A program made the translations under genes and the position numbers. This document shows, one piece after another, positions 6,741 through 14,305 of a stretch of 37,633 nt of DNA (its first letter is position 1; the number at the start of each line of letters is the position of its first letter). The DNA is from an uncultured Treponema sp. (GTDB lineage Bacteria > Spirochaetota > Spirochaetia > Treponematales > Treponemataceae): contig CALDIB010000079.1 of NCBI GenBank assembly GCA_937902125.1, positions 1-37,633 of the forward strand, read 5' to 3'. A model generated the notes under the pieces. The model had not been told where the DNA came from. It searched no databases and saw only the letters and a list, made by a program, of their open reading frames with translations.

Positions 6741-8054
6741 ATGAAAAGAATATTTTTGGCGCTTGCTTGCGCCCTTGCGTTGACGACGCTTTTGACCTCT
6801 TGCCGCCGTTCCATCGGACATTCGGTTTTGCTTTGGGATCTTCCGCAAAAAAATTTGCAGGACGGACAAATCGTAAAGGTTTACTTTAAGTCCAACATCA
6901 GCCATGTTTACATAATCGGAATTCCTGGCTCCAAGGAAAATTTGGAAGTTCCCCTTTGGCAGCTTACCGTCCCATCTTCAAAAAAGAAGGCTATGAAAGC
7001 CGCGCAAAAATACGCCGAGTTCCAGCACAAGTACGCAAAGATAAAGATTGACGGACTTCCTGTCCGCGCCGACCCGGTGAACACTTCAAAGCAAAAGTAC
7101 CGTCTGCACAAAGACGAAATCGTAAAAATTCTTTACAAGGGAAAGGGCCAGGACGTAATCATGGGCTCAGGGGAAAAACTTGAGGGCGACTGGCTTTGCG
7201 TTTTGACAAACGGCGGAACCCAGGGCTGGTGCTTTTCGCACAATCTCTTGATTTTTGAAACTGGCGAGGGCGGAAAGATTGTCAGCGGCCAAATTGAAGA
7301 GGCGCCAGCGGAAGACGAGGACGCGATTTTAAACCAAGTCCTTCAGGCCAAGTGGCACCCTGAAAGCTACAAAAGAATGCTTGACGAAGGCACCATTGAC
7401 CTTGAAAGCATGAAGAGCGCCTACGGCTTTGACACCGGCGTTGAAAGCGGAAAAGTTTCAATTAACATAAACGGCCGCTACAGAACGGCCAACTATTCCG
7501 GCATCACAAAAGTTCGGGACAAGGTTTACGATTTTACCGGAACGCCGTTCCAAATGATTATCCGCGACGCAAACCAAATTGTGGTCAACTACGCCGGAAT
7601 TGACAACAAGCCGGAAGCCTACACTTTCGTGACAATCTCCGCCGACTACAACATTGACGAGTTGATTGAAGGCGAGCAAAAGCGCCGCGAGGAAGAAATG
7701 CAAAAGCTTTACAATGTCGATTCCTTCCGCTCGTCAAATTACGGAACGCTGACCTTTACAGGAAACGGCGCCTTTACATGGAACGGATTTTCACTTTTGG
7801 TTCCCAACATAATTTCCGAAAACGCAAAGGGCAAGGGAAAAGTTTCAATCAAATACTTGATAAGTCAAAATTTGCGAAACCGTTTTGACGGAATGCTGAC
7901 TTTTGTTTTTGACGGCTCGCAGTCGGAAGTGAATTTCTTTTACAAGAATTCTTCCAACGGACTTACCCTTGAGGACGCCAGCGACGCCAACATCAAGAAC
8001 AATGTGGCTCAAAGCCAGTCAAAAAGCCCAATCGTCATTTTCTTCAGCAGATAA
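6741..8054 (+). CDS. lipoprotein with SH3-like domain
   Basis: The 437-residue product starts with a lipoprotein signal peptide ending LLTSC, Cys21 being lipidated, so it should be anchored in a membrane facing the periplasm. Residues about 100-172 (GLPVRADP, DEIVKILYKG, GDWLCVLTNGGTQGWCFSHNL) form a bacterial SH3-type domain, commonly a peptidoglycan or peptide-binding module. The remaining 250 residues contain beta-rich segments of no recognised family. No enzymatic motif was seen. It is the first gene of an operon with the ABC-F gene 16 nt downstream. The message appears leaderless. Confidence 0.8.
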   Translation: MKRIFLALACALALTTLLTSCRRSIGHSVLLWDLPQKNLQDGQIVKVYFKSNISHVYIIGIPGSKENLEVPLWQLTVPSSKKKAMKAAQKYAEFQHKYAKIKIDGLPVRADPVNTSKQKYRLHKDEIVKILYKGKGQDVIMGSGEKLEGDWLCVLTNGGTQGWCFSHNLLIFETGEGGKIVSGQIEEAPAEDEDAILNQVLQAKWHPESYKRMLDEGTIDLESMKSAYGFDTGVESGKVSININGRYRTANYSGITKVRDKVYDFTGTPFQMIIRDANQIVVNYAGIDNKPEAYTFVTISADYNIDELIEGEQKRREEEMQKLYNVDSFRSSNYGTLTFTGNGAFTWNGFSLLVPNIISENAKGKGKVSIKYLISQNLRNRFDGMLTFVFDGSQSEVNFFYKNSSNGLTLEDASDANIKNNVAQSQSKSPIVIFFSR

Positions 8055-8070
8055 TTTTTAAGGAATTAAA

Positions 8071-10035
8071 ATGGCCTTTGTTCAATTTTCAAAAGTTTCC
8101 CTTTCTTTTGGTGACAAAAAAATCTTGGACGACGTCAGCGTAAACTTAAAGACAGGAACAAAGGCCGCATTGACTGGAGCCAACGGCGCGGGAAAATCCA
8201 CGCTGATAAAAATCATGGCCGGCATTCAAGAGCCTGACGGCGGAGAGCGGACGGCGCAAAAAGACGCGCGAATCGCATACCTTCCCCAGTCGGGCTTGAC
8301 TCATTCCGGCTCCACCCTTTTGCAAGAAGCCGACCGCGCCTTTGAATACGGATACAAGATTCAAGAAGAAATAGACCAAATTGGAGAGCGGCTAAAGGAA
8401 AATCCTTCCAACAGCGGCGAACTGCTTGAGCGCCACGCCGCCCTTCTCGCGACCCTTGAATCTTCGGGCTGGCACCGCCGGGACGCGCTTGCCGAATCGG
8501 TGCTGTTAGGCCTTGGCTTTGACCGCAAAGACTTTGACAAAATGACGGAAGAATTTTCCGGCGGCTGGCAGATGAGAATCGCGCTGGCAAAAGCCTTGAT
8601 GCAAGGGCCTGACATTTTGCTTTTGGACGAACCCACAAACTATCTTGACCTTGAGGCGCGCTCTTGGCTTGAAGGCTTTTTGCAAAACTTCAAGGGCGGC
8701 TTTTTGCTTGTAAGCCACGACCGCTACTTTTTGGACGTTACGATAAACCAAGTTTACGAGCTTTTTAACGGCCAGCTTAAATGCTATCCCGGAAATTACA
8801 GCCACTACGAAAAAGTCCGGGAGTCGGAGCTGAAAACCTTGATGGCCGAATACCAAAAGCAGCAGGAAGAAATAAAGCGCTTGCAAGGCTTCATCGACCG
8901 CTTTGGCTACAAGGCCACAAAAGCGGCGCAGGCGCAAAGCCGGCAAAAAATGCTTGACAAAATCGTTCCCATAGAAATTCCTGAATCCCTTAAAAAAGTT
9001 CACTTTAAGTTTCCGCCCGCCCCCCATTCAGGCCAGCTTGTTCTTAGGCTGAACGGAATCACAAAAAGCTACGACGGCTTGACAAAAGTTTTGGACAATC
9101 TTGACCTGCAAGTTGAAAACGGCGAGCGCCTTGTAGTTGTGGGAAAAAACGGCGCCGGAAAGTCCACCCTTTTGAGAATCGTCGCGGGCGTGGACAAAGA
9201 TTTTTCAGGCTCCCTTGTTCCCGGAGCGGGCGTTCAAATCGGATACTTTAGCCAAGACAACGCGGAAACAATCAAGGGGCAAACAAGCGTCTTGGAATGC
9301 ATAGAAAATTCCTGCCCGCTGGATTTAGTTCCAAAAGCAAGGGACATGCTGGGCGCCTTTTTGTTCCGAGGCGACGATGTTTTTAAAAGCCTTGACGTTT
9401 TGTCTGGAGGAGAAAAAAGCCGCGTCGCCCTTTTGCGCCTTTTGCTAAGGCCGGTCAACCTTTTGATTCTTGACGAGCCCACAAACCACTTGGACATGAC
9501 AAGCAAGGACGCGCTTTTGGGGGCGCTAAAAGATTTTGGCGGAACGGTGATTTTTGTAAGCCACGACAGAAGCTTTATCCAGGACTTGGCGACGCGTGTT
9601 TTGGAACTAAAGCCCGGCAGCGCGAGGAACTTTTTGGGCGGCTACGAATATTACATCGACCGCTTGCAAGCCGAAGCCGAAGCCTCCGTTCCGGCAAAAG
9701 AAGAAGCGGCAAAGGACGGCGGCAAGGCGCAAGGAAAAGAGTCCGGCGCTCAAGAAGCCGCCCAAGGCCAAAAATCTTCGGCCGCCCTTTCTTGGGAAGA
9801 ACAAAAGAAAGCCGCCAACGAAAAGAAAAAATATGAGCGCCTTGTGGAAAAGCTTGGCGCGCAGATAGAAGAAAAAGAGGCGCAAAAAAAAGCGCTGGAA
9901 GAAAAAATGTCCGACCCCGCCGTTTATTCCAACGGCGCCAAAGCCAAGGAAGTCCAAGCGCAAATCTCCGCGCTCGATTCGGAACTTGAAGCGCTCAACG
10001 CCCAATGGGAAGACGCGGCCTCCCGGATTCTATAA
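8071..10035 (+). CDS. ABC-F family ATPase
   Basis: The 654-residue protein has two ABC domains and no membrane segment. Walker A motifs are GANGAGKST (36-44) and GKNGAGKST in the second half; signatures are FSGGWQMRIALAKAL and LSGGEKSRVALLRLL; Walker B segments end LLLDEPTNYLDL and LILDEPTNHLDM. The charged linker between them fits the ABC-F interdomain arm that reaches into the ribosomal E site. The C-terminal 110 residues are a low-complexity Ala/Lys/Glu region and a coiled coil, as in Uup-like members. Such proteins act on translating ribosomes; some confer antibiotic protection, but nothing here indicates resistance. AAGGA lies about 5 nt before the ATG. Confidence 0.93.
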   Translation: MAFVQFSKVSLSFGDKKILDDVSVNLKTGTKAALTGANGAGKSTLIKIMAGIQEPDGGERTAQKDARIAYLPQSGLTHSGSTLLQEADRAFEYGYKIQEEIDQIGERLKENPSNSGELLERHAALLATLESSGWHRRDALAESVLLGLGFDRKDFDKMTEEFSGGWQMRIALAKALMQGPDILLLDEPTNYLDLEARSWLEGFLQNFKGGFLLVSHDRYFLDVTINQVYELFNGQLKCYPGNYSHYEKVRESELKTLMAEYQKQQEEIKRLQGFIDRFGYKATKAAQAQSRQKMLDKIVPIEIPESLKKVHFKFPPAPHSGQLVLRLNGITKSYDGLTKVLDNLDLQVENGERLVVVGKNGAGKSTLLRIVAGVDKDFSGSLVPGAGVQIGYFSQDNAETIKGQTSVLECIENSCPLDLVPKARDMLGAFLFRGDDVFKSLDVLSGGEKSRVALLRLLLRPVNLLILDEPTNHLDMTSKDALLGALKDFGGTVIFVSHDRSFIQDLATRVLELKPGSARNFLGGYEYYIDRLQAEAEASVPAKEEAAKDGGKAQGKESGAQEAAQGQKSSAALSWEEQKKAANEKKKYERLVEKLGAQIEEKEAQKKALEEKMSDPAVYSNGAKAKEVQAQISALDSELEALNAQWEDAASRIL

Positions 10036-10046
10036 TTTCAAGGCTC

Positions 10047-10718
10047 CTAAAAAACAGGCAGCGGCGCGTATGGCATAAAAGCGCAGCCGTCGGCCAAGGT
10101 CAACGAAATTGAAAAGAACGAAGTTTCGGCGCGTTCTTGCCCGCCGGGAATTTGCGTTATGGCGAAGGACGGAAGTTGGCCGCCTCTAGGCCTTGAGCAG
10201 CTTCCCGGATTCACAAAGCGGGTGCAGTCTTCCTCTTGGGAAGAGGCGATGTGGGTGTGGCCGTAAAAAACAACGTCGGCTTGATTTTCCAACGCCAGCT
10301 GCCCCATTCTTCCAAGGCCGTAATAGGCGCCCTCAGCGTGTCCGTGGGTCGCCATAATTTTCATTCCGGCAACTTTTAAAAATTGATGGAGAGGAACTTT
10401 TATCTCTCCGCCGTCAAAGGGAAATTCCGGATAGTCGCCGTTTCCCCGCGCGAAAACCGCCACAGGCGGAAAGGCGTTGAAAAGCTTTTTGCTTTTCTTG
10501 GTCGCCTCAAGACACCCGCAAAGGTCTCCGATTCCGTCGCCGCAAAAAACAAGCGCGTCGCAGCGGCCGCCAAATTTTTCCACTATGGCCTTCAACAATT
10601 CAGGACGGCCATGGGAATCCGACAGAACCAAAAGAGAGGCGCTTTCTTTTTTTGCCAAAGCCTTTATCGCGTCTTGGCTTCCAATCGCAAAGTCCGGCCC
10701 TTGAACAAGTTCTATCAT
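10047..10718 (-). CDS. YfcE/MJ0936-type metallophosphodiesterase
   Basis: The 223-residue protein has the calcineurin-like metallophosphoesterase ligands in order: DSHG (34-37), GDG (about 60), GNGD (about 92; most relatives have GNCD or GNHD), HGH (about 124) and GHTH (about 155). It is the small YfcE-like class that hydrolyses phosphodiester bonds in vitro with two divalent metals; the natural substrate is not known. An N-terminal extension of about 27 residues precedes the first strand. Its ATG overlaps the stop of the upstream lipoprotein gene by 4 nt, so translation is coupled. It converges with the ABC-F gene across 11 nt with no obvious terminator. Confidence 0.88.
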   Translation of the reverse strand: MIELVQGPDFAIGSQDAIKALAKKESASLLVLSDSHGRPELLKAIVEKFGGRCDALVFCGDGIGDLCGCLEATKKSKKLFNAFPPVAVFARGNGDYPEFPFDGGEIKVPLHQFLKVAGMKIMATHGHAEGAYYGLGRMGQLALENQADVVFYGHTHIASSQEEDCTRFVNPGSCSRPRGGQLPSFAITQIPGGQERAETSFFSISLTLADGCAFMPYAPLPVF

Positions 10719-11515
10719 TTTTCTTCAATCACAAAATGGTTGATTGACTGCAAGCCGCTTTCCGCGTCAACATAACGGGAAAGCTTGTAATTTTTTCCAA
10801 CGATGCGGGAAACGTGAAAAATCAGGTCTTCATCGGCGGGAAGGGGCGCTTGGGTCAAAAGCATGTATTCAATTGCGCTGTCCAAAATTTTTTCCAAATC
10901 CTTGACTTGGGTTTGAACCACTTCCTCTTTGTTCGTGTCGTCTTCGGAAGAGCCGCTTCCTTCAAGCGCGCGGTCAACCACAAAATTCGCAGTGGCCTCA
11001 ATTCCTTGCACGTCGTCTTGGGGAAAGAAAGCGTAAACAGGATAGGGCATCATTGACTCTTGGGAGGAATATTCGTCTTCCAAGCGCGCGATGGCGTAGT
11101 TTGTGTTTTCGGGCGCGCCGATTACAATCAAGCCCGCAAGGTCCCGCTCGCCCACCAAAGACGGCAGGCGGCTGATTCTTTCCAAAGGAAAATCGTCAGG
11201 GTACACAAGGGGAAAAATCAAGCCGCCTTCTTGACTTCCGTCGTCAATTCCGTATTTTGAGGAAAGGCTGTCTAGAACGGCTTGGACATAATGCTTTTCG
11301 TTGTAGCCGTATCCAAAGACCACGCATATTTTTTTCTCGGAAGGATGCCAAGATGGAGTTGAAATCAAAGATTTTTTTTCGTCGGAAATTTCCAATTCAA
11401 AGGGATCGGCGGCCGCCGTCTTGGGAGCCTCTTTCTTTTTGCAAGAAAAAAAAGGCAAGGAGCAAAGGGCCGCCAGCGCCAAAAATCCGGCGGGAATAAA
11501 AGCGTGTTTTTTCAT
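10715..11515 (-). CDS. lipoprotein of unknown function
   Basis: The 266-residue product has a signal peptide ending LPFFSC, with Cys25 the lipidation site. Alternating strands and helices (KICVVFGYGYNEKHYVQAVL, then DLAGLIVIGAPENTNYAI, then PVYAFFPQDDVQGIEATANFVVDRAL, each short) suggest an alpha/beta fold like a periplasmic binding protein, but this is only an impression. The frame can be read from 11533, yet that region is the -10 box (11524-11529), so the ATG at 11515 is the real start and the message is leaderless. It is coupled to the phosphoesterase gene downstream by a 4-nt overlap. Confidence 0.78.
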   Translation of the reverse strand: MKKHAFIPAGFLALAALCSLPFFSCKKKEAPKTAAADPFELEISDEKKSLISTPSWHPSEKKICVVFGYGYNEKHYVQAVLDSLSSKYGIDDGSQEGGLIFPLVYPDDFPLERISRLPSLVGERDLAGLIVIGAPENTNYAIARLEDEYSSQESMMPYPVYAFFPQDDVQGIEATANFVVDRALEGSGSSEDDTNKEEVVQTQVKDLEKILDSAIEYMLLTQAPLPADEDLIFHVSRIVGKNYKLSRYVDAESGLQSINHFVIEEK

Positions 11516-11523
11516 AGCTAAAG

Positions 11524-11552
11524 ATGATAGCAAATTTCAAGCATAAATTCAA
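11524..11552 (-). promoter_or_regulatory. promoter of the lipoprotein and phosphodiesterase operon
   Basis: TTGAAT (11547-11552) and TATCAT (11524-11529) are 17 nt apart on the minus strand. The -10 ends 8 nt before the ATG at 11515, with no ribosome-binding site between. Confidence 0.7.
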
Positions 11553-11570
11553 CTGAGAAAAAAAGCCTTA

Positions 11571-11599
11571 TTGATTAAGCCGCGACAATGCGCTAAACT
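11571..11599 (+). promoter_or_regulatory. promoter of the Na/phosphate cotransporter gene
   Basis: TTGATT (11571-11576) and TAAACT (11594-11599) are 17 nt apart. The -10 ends 6 nt before the ATG at 11606, so the transcript should begin at the start codon. Confidence 0.65.
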
Positions 11600-11605
11600 T
11601 GAAGA

Positions 11606-13267
11606 ATGCGTGTTGTCGTTGGACTTTTGCAACTAATCGGCGCCCTCGCCTTTCTTTTGTATGGAATGAAATTGATGAGCGACGGCGTTCAAAAAAGCGC
11701 CGGAGAGCGCTTGCAAAGAGCCCTTTCCGTAATGACTGGAAACCGCTTTAAAGGGCTTTTGACAGGCCTCTTCATAACCATGGTAATCCAGTCGTCGGGC
11801 GCCACGACGGTCATGGTTGTAACCTTTGTCAACGCCGGCCTTTTGACGCTCCAGCAATCCGTAGGCGTAATTTTTGGCGCAAACATCGGAACGACAATCA
11901 CAGCTTGGATTGTATCAATCTTTGGATTCAACTTTAAAATTTCGTCTTTCGCGCTTCCAATTTTCGGCGCCGGCTTTTTTCTAACGCTAACAAAGCGCAA
12001 CTTGAACAAGAACATAGGACAGGCGCTTATGGGCTTTGGCCTTTTGTTCTTGGGCCTCAGCATGTTGAGCGACTCCCTTTCATTCAAGCCTGAACAGCTT
12101 TCCCGCTTTTCTTGGATTGACGACATTCAGTCTTGGAGCGCGCTTTCTTGGGCAATCGCAATCTTTGTCGGAACAATCTTGACGGCAATTCTGCACTCTT
12201 CCAGCGCCTTTAGCGCGATTGTAATCACCATGGCCTACAACGGCTTGGTCGCTTGGGAATTTTCGGCGGCCTTGATTTTGGGAAGCGGAATCGGAAGCAC
12301 CATCGACGCGATTTTGGCCGCTGTGGGAACTTCGGCGGACGCCAAGCGCGCGGCCTTGATTCACGTTTTGTTCAATGTTGCCGGAACGATTTTGGTTTTG
12401 TTTTTCTTCCGCCCCTTCTTGGACTTGATAAAATTCCTGACTCCCAGAGGCGCGAACATAGCCATTCAAATTTCAATTTTGCAAAGCGCATTTAAAGTTC
12501 TTTCAACAATTTTGTTCCTGCCTTTCACCAATCAAATAATCGCGCTTTGCAAAAAAATCATCGCCGACGACCCCAAGAGCAAAAACAACTTCTACCGCCT
12601 TGACTTTATCGAAAGCGCGCTTGTTAAAGAAAACGTCGGCGCCTACATCATTCGCGCCGAAAAAGAAATCAAGGACATGACCGACTTGGCCACCGACATG
12701 TTTGACAAAATCCAAATTGGACTCAAGAACCGCGGCCAAACTTTCATCGACCAGCACCTTGAGGAAATCATTCAAGCCGAAAACTACGCCGACCAAATGC
12801 ACGAGCAGCTGACCCGCTACATCGTTCACATTGAGCGGATGGCCGTAAACGAAAAGCAGATGGCCAACCTTTCACTTATGCTTTCAATAATCGGCGATTT
12901 GGAAAGCATGACCGACGAATGCCTTAGCGTCGCGCTTTTGTTAAAGCGCTCGATAGAAAAGAACATGAGTTTTGAAACTGAAGACACCGACCGCCTCATT
13001 CCTTACGTTGAATTGGTCCGCCAGTTCTTGCAGTTCATTCATATCAACATAAACAAGCACCTTGATTCGGACAAACTTTCCATGGCGGAAGAATTGGAAA
13101 ACCAAATTGACTTGTTCAGAAAAGATCTAAAGAGAATCGCCAGAAAGCGCTTGGAAAAAGGCGCCGACGTAAAAGCGGAGCTTCTATACATCGACGTTGT
13201 CCGCCAAATCGAAAAGATTGGCGACCGCGCCTTTGGAATCGCCGAGGCGCTTGGGCAAACGCAGTAG
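11606..13267 (+). CDS. Na+/phosphate cotransporter (NptA/YjbB type) with PhoU-like tail
   Basis: The 553-residue protein carries the two inverted halves of the Na_Pi cotransporter family. The first half has QSSGATT (62-68) and GANIGTT (91-97); the second has HSSSAFSA (197-204) and GSGIGST (226-232). About eight membrane helices end near residue 310. The last 200 residues are helical and charged, like the PhoU-type domain common in bacterial members, with an ESMTDECLSVALLLKRSIE helix. The likely role is sodium-coupled phosphate transport in the inner membrane. Direction (uptake or export) is uncertain in this family. It is a single-gene unit closed by hairpins at 13268-13342. Confidence 0.9.
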   Translation: MRVVVGLLQLIGALAFLLYGMKLMSDGVQKSAGERLQRALSVMTGNRFKGLLTGLFITMVIQSSGATTVMVVTFVNAGLLTLQQSVGVIFGANIGTTITAWIVSIFGFNFKISSFALPIFGAGFFLTLTKRNLNKNIGQALMGFGLLFLGLSMLSDSLSFKPEQLSRFSWIDDIQSWSALSWAIAIFVGTILTAILHSSSAFSAIVITMAYNGLVAWEFSAALILGSGIGSTIDAILAAVGTSADAKRAALIHVLFNVAGTILVLFFFRPFLDLIKFLTPRGANIAIQISILQSAFKVLSTILFLPFTNQIIALCKKIIADDPKSKNNFYRLDFIESALVKENVGAYIIRAEKEIKDMTDLATDMFDKIQIGLKNRGQTFIDQHLEEIIQAENYADQMHEQLTRYIVHIERMAVNEKQMANLSLMLSIIGDLESMTDECLSVALLLKRSIEKNMSFETEDTDRLIPYVELVRQFLQFIHININKHLDSDKLSMAEELENQIDLFRKDLKRIARKRLEKGADVKAELLYIDVVRQIEKIGDRAFGIAEALGQTQ

Positions 13268-13313
13268 AAACGGTCAAGGCGCGCTTCGCTTAAAGCCTTG
13301 ACTCGTTTCTTTT
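13268..13313 (+). terminator. probable terminator of the cotransporter gene
   Basis: AAACG plus GTCAAGGC (13268-13280) pairs with GCCTTGAC plus CGTTT (13295-13308) with one bulged T, and CTTTT follows. The stem begins right after the stop codon at 13267. The trailing U tract is short. Confidence 0.65.
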
Positions 13314-13342
13314 GAGGCGCGAATGAAATTTTCGCGCCTCAA
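13312..13342. terminator. 12-bp hairpin between convergent genes
   Basis: TTGAGGCGCGAA (13312-13323) and its exact complement (13331-13342) enclose a 7-nt loop. It lies between the convergent cotransporter and prmC genes and probably ends transcription from one or both sides, although no long U tract follows on either strand. Confidence 0.6.
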
Positions 13343-13354
13343 TGAGCCGCTTTT

Positions 13355-14305
13355 TCACTGCAACGAATTTGCTTCGCAAACATCGCGGCTTAGGACGGCG
13401 CTGACCAACCGCTTTTGGCCCTCCATGTCAAGGTCAATTCTAACGTTCTTATAACCGTTTTCGCTTAAAAAGGCTGCGGCGCTGTCGGCGTTGCATTCCC
13501 CGGTCTCGCACAAAAAATCCCCGCCGGGCAAAAGCCGCTCTTTGGCTTGCAAGGCAAGGCGTCTAAAAAGCGCAAGCCCGTCCCTTGTTCCGCTAAAGTC
13601 TCCGTCAGGGCCAACGTCTCCGTCCAGCGCCAAAAGAGGCTCGCCCCTTCCGTCCTTTAAAAGCTCCAAGGCTTCTTCCCGAGGAATGTAAGGAGGATTT
13701 GACAAAAGCGCGTCGCACTTATACGGAAAATCTTCAAACAAATTGCTTTGAATGAATTTTACTTTTTCAATTTCATCGCCGCTTAAAAGGACCCGCGCGT
13801 TTTTTTTGGCCACATCAAGGGCGGCGGCGCTTATGTCCAGCAAGTAAAAGCGAGGCATTTTTTCCAAGGGAATTCTTTCGCCGTCAATCAAGGTTCTAAA
13901 AACGCTCAAGGCCACGCAGCCGCTTCCGCAGCCCATGTCGCAAACGCAAAGGTTTGAATTTCCGCCGCCTTCAATCCGCTCCGACAAAATTTCCACAGCG
14001 CGGGCCACCAAGATTTCTGTGTCTGCCTTTGGAATCAAGACGGATTGGTTGACATAAAAATCAAGGCCGTAAAATTCTTTTTTTTCGATTATGTAAGCCA
14101 CAGGAAGGCCTTGCGAGCGCGACAAAGTCCAGCGTTTAAGGCTTTCAACTTGTTCAGGCGCCAGTTCAAAATCGCGATTTAGCAAAACAAAAGTTTTGTC
14201 TTTTTTTAAAAGCGCTTGGATAAAAACATCCGCGTCCAAGGCCGGGGATTTTGACACGGCGGCGATTTTTTGAACGATGTTTTTTTTGGCTTCTTGAATT
14301 GTCAT
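13355..14305 (-). CDS. prmC: peptide chain release factor glutamine methyltransferase
   Basis: The 316-residue protein has the S-adenosylmethionine motif DMGCGSGCVAL (123-133) and the glutamine-methylating signature NPPYIPREE (from 203). The N-terminal helical domain and LIPKADTEILV match PrmC (HemK). It methylates the Gln of the GGQ motif in release factors. Its ATG overlaps the stop of the c-di-GMP gene by 4 nt, and prfA, the gene for its substrate RF1, lies one gene upstream. The three genes form one operon. Confidence 0.93.
   Translation of the reverse strand: MTIQEAKKNIVQKIAAVSKSPALDADVFIQALLKKDKTFVLLNRDFELAPEQVESLKRWTLSRSQGLPVAYIIEKKEFYGLDFYVNQSVLIPKADTEILVARAVEILSERIEGGGNSNLCVCDMGCGSGCVALSVFRTLIDGERIPLEKMPRFYLLDISAAALDVAKKNARVLLSGDEIEKVKFIQSNLFEDFPYKCDALLSNPPYIPREEALELLKDGRGEPLLALDGDVGPDGDFSGTRDGLALFRRLALQAKERLLPGGDFLCETGECNADSAAAFLSENGYKNVRIDLDMEGQKRLVSAVLSRDVCEANSLQ

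Noticed and set aside
8071..10035. ABC-F protein as an antibiotic resistance determinant
   Set aside because: The Uup-like coiled-coil tail and housekeeping neighbours fit a general ribosome factor; nothing points to resistance.
11516..11533. Upstream ATG for the lipoprotein gene
   Set aside because: Those codons are the -10 box of its promoter; the signal peptide starts properly at 11515.
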